Below, piece by piece: positions 1 through 9,606 of a stretch of 64,000 bases of DNA (positions are counted from its first letter, which is position 1; every line of letters starts with the position of its first letter). The notes beneath the pieces are model-generated. The model was not told the origin of the DNA, did no database searches, and saw only the letters and a list, made by a program, of their open reading frames with translations. Source of the stretch: Craterostigma plantagineum (taxonomy: Eukaryota; Streptophyta; Magnoliopsida; Lamiales; Linderniaceae); NCBI GenBank assembly GCA_027422505.1, contig JAPQWV010000758.1:124001-188000 (forward strand), in the 5' to 3' direction. Position numbers and translations under genes: made by a program.

Positions 1-1914
1 ATCGTAGATTTATTAAAGATTTTTCTAAAATTGCTAGACCTTTAACTCGCTTGCTAGAAAAAGATGTACCTTATGAGTTTACGACCGATTGTATGAATGC
101 TTTTACTCTACTCAAGGATAAGCTTATTAATGCTCCTGTCATGGTAGCCCCGGATTGGAGGCTACCCTTCGAACTAATGTGCGATGCCAGTGATTTTGCA
201 GTAGGTGCAGTTTTGGGGCAGCGACGAGAAAAATATTTCCAACCGATACACTACGCAAGCAAAACTCTAAATGAGGCGCAATCAAATTATACTACCACCG
301 AGAAAGAATTGCTTGCAGTCGTGTTTGCAATCGACAAGTTCCGTCAGTATCTTATCCTATCGAATGTCATCATCTACACGGATCATTCGGCCATTAAGCA
401 TATCTTTGCGAAGCCGGATGCAAAGCCGAGGCTGATCCGATGGATTCTACTACTCCAAGAGTTCGACGTGGAGTTCCGCGACCAAAAGGGAACGGAGAAT
501 CTTGCCGCAGACCACTTGTCGAGACTAGAAGAGACACCATGCGAGGTTACAAAAGTGGAGACTATCCGAGACTACTTTCCCGACGAACACCTTTACGCTA
601 TACACGAGGTACCTGATGAACTTCCATGGTATCCCGATATTGCTAATTATCTCGTAGCTAGGATCTTACCAAGGGGATACACGAGTCACCAGAGGAAGAA
701 ATTCTTCTCGGACTTGAAGTATTACTTTTGGGATGATCCTTATCTATTTAGGATTTGTGCGGATAACATTATCAGACGATGTGTAACCTTCCCCGAAACA
801 ATAAATATCTTGGCGCATTGCCACACGGGACCGTGCGGAGGTCATTATGGAGGTAACCGAACCGCACAAAAGGTACTAGAATGTGGATTCTACTGGCCAA
901 CAATTTTCAAGGACGCGCAAAGGTATGTAGAAATGTGTGATAGGTGCCAACGGACAGGTAATATCTCTAAGCGCAATGAAATGCCTCAAAATTTTCATTC
1001 TTGTATCTGAAATATTTGACGTATGGGGCATTGATTTTATGGGTCCATTTCCTACATCTTTCAAGAATCGATATATCCTAGTTGCGGTTGATTATGTATC
1101 AAAATGGGTAGGCGCAAGCGCTACCTACTAATGATGCTAGGGTAGTCGTTAAATTTTTGAAATCTTTATTTTCGCGATTTGGTTCACCTCGTTGCATTAT
1201 TAGCGATAAAGGTACGCACTTCTGTAACACCCAATTTGCAAAGACGCTCGAGAAATACGGCGTTAAACATAGTGTTACTATTGCATACCATCCTCAAGCG
1301 AGCGGCCAAGTGGAGGTCGTGAACAGGGAGCTGAAGCGGATACTAGAGAAGACCGTGGAACACCATAGGCGGGATTGGCCGAACAAGCTAAACGATGCTT
1401 TATGGGCGTACCGAACAGCATATAAGACGCCTATCGGATCTACGCCCTATAGACTTGTTTACGGGAAATCTTGTCATTTACCCGTCGAGCTTGAACACAA
1501 GGCGTATTGGGCGCTAAAAAAACTAAATTTTGATTTGAATCTTGCAGGTGAAAAGCGAAACTTACAGATCAACGAACTCGACGAATGGAGGCAGATGGCG
1601 TACGAAAATACTCGCATTACAAGGAGCGTACGAAGCTGTATCATGATCGTAAAATAATGAAACGGGAATTCCAAGAAGGCGACCAGGTCTTGCTTTACAA
1701 CTCGCGCCTACGGTTGTTTCCCGGCAAACTGAAATCGAGATGGTCGGGACCATTCACGGTGACACGAGTATTCCCGTACGGAACTGTTGAGATCACACAT
1801 CCGGAGAAGGGGACCTTCAAGGTGAACGGGCACCGACTCAAGCATTACTATGACGGTACCATCGAGGCGCTCGAAAAAGAAACCATCCACCTCCTCGATA
1901 CTACCCGGAGCTAA
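1..1914 (+). pseudogene. pol: Athila-like pol: RT end, RNase H, integrase (broken)
   Basis: The frame is already open at base 3 with the end of the RT connection (RRFIKDFSKIARPLTRLL). RNase H follows at about 150-540 (DASDFAVGAVL, TTTEKELLAVVFA, YTDHSAIKHI, AADHLSRLE). The integrase HHCC zinc finger is at about 810-960 ([20 protein letters not shown]). The catalytic core holds the DDE residues in [18 protein letters not shown] and [17 protein letters not shown]. The C-terminal part continues to the stop at 1912-1914. The frame shifts near 1005, 1125 and 1610, so no complete integrase can be translated. The protein would copy and integrate the element in the nucleus. Domain identity is very secure; Athila versus Tat is less so. 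Confidence 0.9.
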
Positions 1915-1959
1915 AAATCACCAAACTATGTCTAGCTAAAGACATTAAAGAAAGCGCTA

Positions 1960-1977
1960 CTTGGGAGGCACCCCAAG
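1960..1977 (+). other. Hairpin at pol 3' boundary
   Basis: CTTGGG pairs perfectly with CCCAAG around the loop AGGCAC, 45 bases after the pol stop. As I recall, similar TTGGGAGGCA-type stem-loops occur at this position in many plant Athila/Tat elements, so it may be a conserved RNA element. Confidence 0.6.
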
Positions 1978-2791
1978 CCTATCCTATGTTTTTACTTTAT
2001 TTCTATGCGCATTTTTAGTTTTTATGATTTTGTTTTTCAACGATCGCAGGGAATTCAAAATCTCAAGTGTGGGGAGAGTCGTACAAAGCATGCATATCGG
2101 ACTATTCAGGGAAGTTCGTTTATCTTTCTATTCTCTTTTCCTTGTGTTACATGATTGTTACGTTGAGGACAACGTAAATCTTAAGTGTGGGGAGGGGAAT
2201 TTCTGTGAAATTTAGGCGAACATGTTATATATATGCATGTCTTGATTTTTGGTACAAATTTTTTCGAAAATTTGGCATAACATGTTTTTTTCGAAAATTG
2301 TGTTTCTTATCATGAAGGGATGACTTTATGTTTGGAATTTTGTGAGTAATTAGGATACATATGCGTAGTCTACTTCTTTCTTACATGATGAACTTGGCGA
2401 TACTTGAGAGATTCGTACACATAACCCGATTTTTGTGAGATTTTTGAGCCTACGAGCTTTTTGCTCATTTCTTTGGTTGTGTGAATCATGCTTAGTTTAT
2501 TTCTCTTCAGAACTTGCTTGTTTATTGCGTTTTGAAACTATTTAATGTGTGATTGGTGAAAATGAGGAAGGCCTTAGGAATCAGTCCATAGCCAAAATAT
2601 CCAACCACGACTGACCCCGTAGTTAGTCCACTTTGAGCCTGAGCCTTTTATTCGTGATACCCGGAATTATAAGCCGCTGACCTAAATAAGCCTCCAGAGA
2701 TCATCTTACCTGAATTAATGTGGAAATGAAGGTTGAATGCCAAAGTCGAAAGGCGCGTCCCGAACGAAGCCTTTAGTTAAAAAAAAAAGAA

Positions 2792-2968
2792 GTTAAAAAC
2801 TCCCCCACTGATAATCTCTCACTCGCAAAGAGGCCGAGAGAAGGGGAGCTTAACGCCGTCGAAAAAAAAAAAAAGAGAAAGAGCTAAGAACCCTTCCTCT
2901 GATAATCTCTCACTCTCAACGCACACTACATATTTTCTTTATCGAGAGTTGAGAGAAGAAGGGCTTAG
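2792..2968 (+). repeat. Two tandem hairpin units with A-rich spacers
   Basis: Hairpin 1 (2792-2854) pairs GTTAA and ACTCCCC with GGGGAG and TTAAC. Hairpin 2 (2884-2968) pairs CTAAG, CCCTT and CTCTCAAC with GTTGAGAG, AAGGG and CTTAG. Both left arms are followed by the same CTGATAATCTCTCACTC segment, and both units are bounded by A- or AG-rich runs, so they look like a duplicated module of about 90 bp. Confidence 0.6.
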
Positions 2969-2987
2969 TCAAGAACGGCGGAGACGC

Positions 2988-3018
<31 letters not shown>

Positions 3019-3456
3019 AAGAAGGCGGACTTTTGGCGCGTTCAAGACAATGGCATGATCCCGATGTGACTGCAATTCATATCCTTTGACGCTTATTCCT
3101 TGCATATTTGATATATTTGAGCTATGCTATAACCCCGTAAAAGACCTTCCGATTCACGCTTGATCATTGAAAGTGGTAGATTTACGAATTACTTGCAAGC
3201 TTATGGTAGGGATTGATTATTGCATGCCCAGAGAGATCGACATCTTAACCCATATACTGAGTGATTTGAGTGAATATCTGTGAGGTGCGGATTTCGACGG
3301 TATCGCTAAAGAAAATCGTGTAGTTAGTCGTTGATTCCAATATGTTTTCCGACTTTACTTGCATTATCGCCTACGTGATTTCATTCTTGACTGGTACGTT
3401 GCATGATTTTATCCTTTTCTATGCCTTTTTATTTGCTTGAGGGCAAGCAAACGCTT

Positions 3457-3471
3457 AAGTGTGGGGAGATT
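3457..3471 (+). other. Polypurine tract of Athila-like element
   Basis: AAGTGTGGGGAGATT ends immediately before the LTR start TGATAAAAC, the position needed for plus-strand priming. The same AAGTGTGGGGAG 12-mer occurs upstream at 2065-2076 and 2183-2194, giving three copies in 1.4 kb. Confidence 0.8.
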
Positions 3472-5140
3472 TGATAAAACAAATTTATATCATATTTTAT
3501 ACCCCGCAAAAGTGTATTAACGATTGGTATTTATCTAAACTTCCTTGAATATCATAAAATTACGTTTATATTTCATTTTCAACAGATATTGGGAAAAAGA
3601 ACTATCGGGAATATTCGGACTGGATCAGATTTGAGGGAGCGTAAAGCAAAATTTTGGCCCAAAGGAAAAAAAACAACCAAGTGAGCCCAAACAAGAAAAA
3701 AAAAAGAGAGAGGCCCAAAATCCCAAGAACCAAAAGCCAAGCCCACTATGAAAATGATGATAACTATGCAATCAACTCACACGTCAAAGCAGAAGAAAAA
3801 TAAAAGGGACAAAGCCGCCCAAGCCACCCGAGATCGCGACATTAGCACACATTCTCATCCAAACACAAGGCTCAAGGAATAAAGGATCTTACGCATGTTT
3901 GGGCTGGAAAAATGAAGATCTTGATGTCTCTCATACCATCTATAAATAGGTGGGGGTGAAAGGGAAGAAAAAAAAACGTGAAGAGCAGAGCTTGAGAGGT
4001 GACGAAGCCATATACACGTTAACGTACAACGCGGCAGGGCTGATCGGCGACGGAAGCACGGGGCTGATCATTGGGCTGTGAGCAGGTGCATGTGAGCAAT
4101 AGCTACGAGCCGGGCGCACGAAGACTGACGAAGGCTGATCCGAGCCGGGTTCACGAGCGAGGTAACAAGCTAAGTTTCGGTTACGATTGGGCTGCGACGA
4201 GCTGCGGGCGTAGGAGGAGAAGCGAGCGGGCAGTGCAAAGGATTCGTAAGAAAAGGAGAAGCTGAGACGCCCACCACCTGTTCGACAAAACACCTCAACG
4301 AAGGATTAAACGCGGAGCCGAAATTCAGGGGAAACATGTTTTTCTCGTTGTTATTTACGCTCGTCGTTGTGTTATTGTTTAATATGAGTAGCTGAATCCC
4401 GTACTATTTGAGATTAGATGAACCCTAGCGAGATCGTACGTATGTTGAACGTATTATTAATGTGCTTTTTATTATGACTCGGTTACGATATATGCTATTG
4501 TTTTGATTATGTCTACGTGGTCGAAATAATTACTGGGAAAATCGAACGCTACGCTCGAGAGAGGTGCGACGATTAGACCACTCGTAAACGAGCGGAATAA
4601 ACTCATCGCTAGAGATAGGTTGAACTATCCCGCCGGATTAGAGTCAAATCTAATAGCGGGATTCATCGTTATTGCGGTCTGCGATTAAGTAGTTAGGGAA
4701 GCTTGCCCAGCTATTTAAAACGTAGATTAGTTGTTGCGAGTCAAAGCGAGTAAGCGCAGTTTCGCCCAATCGTAGAAATTCGTATACATATCATAGGAAT
4801 CCTCACGGTCTAATAATTAGCTAATATATTATTTATCTGTCGTTTGGTCGAGTTAGGGGGATTCGAAGTCTCAAATACGTTTTCGTTCATAAGGTCGCCG
4901 TTTTTATATTTTTATTAAACTGTTTATTTTAAGTGTTTATCGTTATTTAAATTTACGAACATCACAAAAATATTCACTAGGATATTTAAACGACGGTTTT
5001 CTAAAGTATATAGTTCTTTTGGTTCGATACTCTCGAATATTTGCCATTTCTATACTATTTTCGATAGGTACACTTGCCTGTTGAGCGTAGGATAGTTCGT
5101 CGATATTCGTTTTATTTTTATTAATCGATCCGCTCGATCA
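3472..5140 (+). repeat. 3' LTR of Athila-like element (1669 bp)
   Basis: The start is fixed by the polypurine tract and TGATAAAAC. The end, CTCGATCA, is fixed by comparison with the empty gag site in T2, giving TG...CA termini. The LTR contains a TATA box at 3941. The short frames at 3940-4293 lie inside the LTR and have no support as genes. Confidence 0.82.
3941..3948 (+). promoter_or_regulatory. TATA box in Athila-like LTR
   Basis: TATAAATA sits about 470 bases into the LTR, a normal place for the U3 promoter. No mapped start site is available. Confidence 0.6.
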
Positions 5141-5900
5141 CCATTCATCGCATACACTTAGACAGTATGAATCCGAACACCCCCTGACAACTCCCCGAGA
5201 ACGACGATACGATAAATTAAGAAAGATGGGTGCTGTGGACTTCATGGGTACGACAGATCCTGCTGAGGCAGAAACTGGGTTGAAAAGAACAGAAAGGGTG
5301 TTCAATATGATGCAATGTACACCGGAGAGAGATTCGATTATGCAGTCTCACTCCTTCAAGGGCATGCATATGAATGGTGGGGAAACAGTCCCTGAAGTAT
5401 GACCCAACCTCCGGTGCTGACCTGGGAGGATTTTCTGAGGGAATTTAATGATACGTACATGCCTGAAGTTTACAAGGATCAGAAAGAGAAGGAATTTTTA
5501 GAATTAAAACAAGGTAACAGGTCCATAGGCGAGTATGAGGTGCTGTTTAATCAGTTATCCCGTTATGCACCGCACATGGTTGCTACTGAAAGAAATAAGT
5601 GTCGAAGATTTGAAGCCGGACTCCGCTATATGATTAGAAATCGCATCACGCCATCAGATATGGAGTCCTATGGGAAATTGAGGGCGGCAGCTATTCGCGC
5701 CGAAAGATTAGAAACTGAGTCTCGGAATTATCAAAGTAGTAAACGAAGGTTAGGCGAAGAGTCGTCTAGTGGAAAAATGAAAAAGGCGTATAGTTCGCCT
5801 AGACCAATGAGTGTTCAAAGTGGCTCTGCAAAGGGCAGTACAGGCGGGCCAAACTACAGGACGGGGTATAGAGACTTCACAACAAATACCAACATGTGAA
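5141..5900 (+). pseudogene. gag: T1 gag (capsid region, 5'-truncated, frameshifted)
   Basis: This is the retrotransposon Gag domain that packages element RNA in cytoplasmic particles. Before 5399 the homology runs in another frame (VDFMGTTDPAEAE, RTERVFNMMQ). From 5399 the frame carries LTWEDFLREFNDTYMP, KEFLELKQG and ESYGKLRAAAIRAERLE. Comparison with T2 shows small indels near 5325 and 5390 and near the 3' end, and the N-terminus is missing. The methionine at 5399 is internal to the domain and not a true start. Confidence 0.85.
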
Positions 5901-6480
5901 CACTGTGGGAAGAACCACAGGGGCGTATGTAGATGGCTCACAGGCGAATGTTTTACGTGTGGGCAATCGGGACATATAGCTAGGAATTGCCCAACATTGC
6001 GAACAGAACCTACAGTAGATCAATCAAGAGTAAGCGGACCCTCCACAAACCGTGGAAGAGGAAGGGGCCGAGGACCGTTTAACACAAGTTTTGGAAGAGG
6101 AAGCTTAGGAGGCCAAGCCTATAGACCGCCAGCACAAGCAAGGATTTTCACCATGACTCGTGAGGAAGCCAAAGAAGGATCACACGTGATTACGGGTAAA
6201 TTAACTATCTGTGATATTGATGCATATGTTTTATTCGATCCAGGTGCCACTCATTCATTCATATCACGAACATTTGCATCATTATTACCTGATAAACCCG
6301 AACCCCTAGAAGATGAGTTATACGTTCGACTTCCAACAGGAGAAATAGTTATAGTAAACACCGTATACCCAGAATGCAAAGTTGTTAGTAACGGGATAGA
6401 AATGCGGACAACCTGTTCATTATCCCTTTAATGGATTTCGACGTAATATTAGGCATGGACTGGTTATCAAGATACCGGGC
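5811..6480 (+). pseudogene. T1 nucleocapsid knuckles and aspartic protease
   Basis: Two zinc-binding units come first: CEHCGKNHRGVC and the canonical CX2CX4HX4C box CFTCGQSGHIARNC (about 5895-5990). A Gly/Arg-rich stretch follows. The protease active site is FDPGATHSFIS near 6235: the catalytic Asp and Gly are kept, but the usual Ser/Thr between them is Pro, as in T2, so this looks like a subfamily trait. Protease homology continues past the local stop at 6429-6431 in another frame (VILGMDWLSRYRA). Confidence 0.85.
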
Positions 6481-8020
6481 GAAACTTGATTGTTTCAAAA
6501 GGAGATTCAATTGACTCCTATGGATCAAACCCATATAATACTTAAGGGAGAAAAGAGCATACGAACGGCACATCAGATATCGAGTTTAGAAGCTTCTAAG
6601 ATGATTAGTAAAGGATGCGAAGGGTATATAGCCTATGTTATAGATATGCAGTTAAGTGGACTGAAAATAGAAGATATTCCGGTAGTCAACGAATATCCTG
6701 ATGTCTTTCCCGAGGAGTTACCGGGATTACCCCCTGACAGGGATACAGAATTTACCATAGAACTTCAACCGGGCACGGCGCCATTTCTATTCCACCATAC
6801 CGAATGGCTCCAATAGAATTGAATGAGCTGAAGGTACAGTTGAAGGAATTACTCGATAAAGGTTATATACGACCAAGTGTATCGCCTTGGGGAGCGCCTG
6901 TTCTTTTTGTTAAAAGAAGGATGGAACACTTAGATTGTGTATTGATTATAGACAGTTAAATAAGGTAACAGTGAAAAATAATATCCGTTGCCTCGGATTG
7001 ATGATCTATTTGATCAGTTGCAAGGTGCTAGGGTCTTTTCAAAAATCGATCTGAGATCAGGATATCATCAATTGAATATTGCGGATGGTGATATTCCAAA
7101 GACGGCCTTCAGAACAAGATATGGACACTACGAATTTCTAGTTATGCCGTTTGGATTGACGAATGCTCCTGCAGTCTTTATGACATTAATGAATTACGTT
7201 TTCCGACCCTATTTAGACCAGTTTGTGATCGTCTTTATTGATGATATTCTAATATATTCCAAGTCAAAAGAGGAGCACGAAGAACATTTGAAGATTGTAC
7301 TTCAGACTTTACGGGAAAGGAAGTTATATGCAAAGCTCTCGAAATGTGAATTTTGGTTAGATCAAGTAGTGTTTCTGGGACACGTAGTCTCTGGTAAAGG
7401 TATCCAAGTCAATCCCAGTAAAATTGAGGCAGTGATCAAGTGGGAGAGCCCTAAAAATGTAGCAGAAGTTCGTAGTTTTCTGGGATTGGCCGGATATTAT
7501 CGGCGATTCGTAGAGAATTTCTCACTGATAGCCGCTCCAGTGACGAAGTTATTGCGTAAAGGGGTTGTATTTAAGTGGACTGATGAATGCCAAAGGAGTT
7601 TCGAAGAATTGAAGGAACGATTAACAACAGCTCCTGTACTGACTATTCCATCAAGTACTGAAAATTTTGTGATTTATAGCGACGCGTCGTATCAAGGACT
7701 AGGATGCGTGCTAATGCAACACGGGAAAGTAGTGCGTATGCATCTCGACAACTGAAGCCATACGAAACATCCTACCCAACCCACGACTTAGAGCTAGCAG
7801 CCGTGGTATTCGCACTGAAGATATGGCGACACTACTTATACGGAACAACATTTCAGATATTTACTGATCATAAGAGCCTAAAGTACTTGTTGAGCCAGAA
7901 GGAGCTAAACATGAGACAGAGACGGTGGATTGAACTACTAAAGGATTACGACTGTACTATAGAATATCACCCTGGAAAGGCCAACGTTGTTGCTGACGCC
8001 TTAAGTCGAAAATCGTATGG
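6480..8020 (+). pseudogene. pol: T1 reverse transcriptase and RNase H
   Basis: The RT approach region ([17 protein letters not shown]) lies at about 6690-6750. The finger region near 6900-6990 is damaged by small indels. From 6988 the palm is intact: [29 protein letters not shown] and the catalytic box [10 protein letters not shown] near 7235. RNase H follows ([47 protein letters not shown] to about 8010), with a frameshift at about 7730 inside the domain. The enzyme would make element cDNA in virus-like particles. Confidence 0.9.
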
Positions 8021-9591
8021 TACCGTTTCCTACTTATCGATATGTTCTTTATCAAGTCTAATTGACCTCAGGAAGATGAATACAGAGATGAAAGTAGACA
8101 ATACCAGTGCTATCTGTGCCTCAATTATAGTTCGACCTATCATGTTAGATCGAATTAGAGAAGTACAGTTTAAAGATGAAAAGCTAGCTAAGATTGCTGA
8201 TAAAGTGCAACAAGGATTAGGGAAGTCTTTTGTGATAGATGAGAATGGGACTTTGACAATAAATGGTCGTATCTGTGTTCCTGATATCGATAATCTTCGA
8301 CAAGAGATAATGGAAGAGGCACATACCGCTCCTTATGCTATGCATCCAGGCAGTACGAAGATGTATCGGACCCTTAAAACTTATTATTGGTGGCCAAGAA
8401 TGAAGAAGGATGTGGCCGAGTATGTTTTAAAATGTTTAACATGTCAGCAAATCAAAGCTGAACACCAAGCGCCAGCGGGTAAATTACATTCTTTACCCAT
8501 ACCTGTTTGGAAATGGGAGCGAATAACGATGGATTTTCTTTATGGACTTCCTCCAACGGCTAAGAAAAATGATGCCGTGTGGGTAATTGTCGATAGACTT
8601 ACGAAATCAGCTCATTTCCTACCATTTAGATGGGGTTCTACGCTGGAATATTTGGCAAAAAGATACGTTAATGATATAGTTCGACTACATGGAGTACCTA
8701 CGTCCATATATCTGATCGTGATCCCCGATTTACTTCCAGATTTTGGGGAAGTTTACAGGAAGCGCTCGGAACTAAACTACATTTTAGTACGGCGTTTCAT
8801 CCACAGACAGACGGACAGTCAGAAAGGACAATACAGACATAGATATGCTTCGAGCATGCGTAATTGAGTTCAAAGGCTCATGGGATGATTATATAGCGCT
8901 AATGGAATTTTCTTATAATATATCAGTACCATTCGAGTATCGGAATGGCACCGTATGAAGCTCTGTATGGCCAGAAATGTCGTAACCCAATTTGTTGGAT
9001 ATGGAAGGAGAACAAGTATTGGAAGGGCAGATTTAATTCAGGATACGATGGAAAAGATTAAGGTAGTCAAAAGTCGACTCAAAGCAGCAGGATAGACAGA
9101 AGAGTTATATCGATCAGCACAGACGAGAAATGGAATATGAAGTTGGGGAGAAAGTATTTCTGCGAGTATCTCCTTGGAAAGGTGTGTTGCGATTTGGAAA
9201 GAAAGGAAAATTAAGTCCACGTTACATTGGGCCTTACGAAGTACTTGAAAGGATTGGGCCGTTAGCATATCATTAGCACTGCCACCTGAACTTTCACAGA
9301 TACACAACGTGTTCCACGTTAGTATGTTACGGCGATATAGATCAGATCCTACACATGTTCTACGTGGCGAACCGATAAATATTTCTGAGGACCTTAGTTA
9401 CGTAGAAGAACCGGCAGAAGTCCTGGAATATGCTGACAAGCAGTTACGAAATATAACGATTCCAATGGTAAAAGTACGGTGGAAAATCATTCGGCTCGTG
9501 AAGCTACGTGGGAAACCATAGAACATATGAAGACCCAGTACCCATGGTTATTGACTGAGACAGGTACGAAATTTCGAGGTCGAAATTTTTA
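8021..9591 (+). pseudogene. T1 integrase with chromodomain-type tail
   Basis: The HHCC finger lies near 8320-8450 ([21 protein letters not shown]). The core begins with [10 protein letters not shown] and [12 protein letters not shown]. After about 8700 the core is scrambled by indels, so the second Asp and the Glu that T2 retains are out of frame here. The C-terminal module resumes at 9309 (FHVSMLRRYRSDPTHVL, LSYVEEPAEVLEY), the region where Tekay/Del integrases carry a chromodomain that targets insertion. A further frameshift follows near 9490. Confidence 0.85.
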
Positions 9592-9606
9592 AAAGGGGGA
9601 GAGAAT
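9591..9606 (+). other. T1 polypurine tract
   Basis: AAAAGGGGGAGAGAAT directly precedes the LTR start TGTCAGGAACC. Confidence 0.85.

Larger units (their letters stand above)
1915..3471 (+). other. 3' non-coding/env-position region of Athila-like element
   Basis: About 1.5 kb lies between pol and the 3' LTR. Athila elements can carry an env-like gene here. The only notable frame is 1961-2215 (84 aa), with one hydrophobic stretch (LSYVFTLFLCAFLVFMILFF), but no signal site or family resemblance supports it as a real envelope gene. The stretch contains a conserved-looking hairpin, two internal copies of the polypurine-tract sequence, poly(A)/AG tracts and two tandem hairpins (listed separately). 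I treat it as regulatory or structural RNA sequence rather than coding. Confidence 0.55.
1..5140 (+). mobile_element. Athila/Tat-like Ty3/gypsy retrotransposon, 3' half
   Basis: Pol end, a long 3' non-coding region, a polypurine tract and a 3' LTR follow in the standard order; the 5' half lies left of the window. The RNase H and integrase sequence and the repeated AAGTGTGGGGAG signature fit the Athila/Tat group of plant Ty3 elements. The right end, CTCGATCA, abuts gag sequence of T1 at 5141. T2 has an uninterrupted copy of that gag site (28680-28710), so this element inserted into T1. The first five bases after the LTR, CCATT, also occur at the T2 site and are the expected target duplication. 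Confidence 0.88.

Noticed and set aside
1961..2215. Env-like gene of the Athila element
   Set aside because: Only one hydrophobic segment in 84 aa, no signal or fusion features; spans two PPT-like sequences.
3940..4293. 117-aa minus frame and 64-aa plus frame in the Athila-like LTR
   Set aside because: Low-complexity Ser/Pro/Phe sequence within the LTR transcript leader; no homology recognised.
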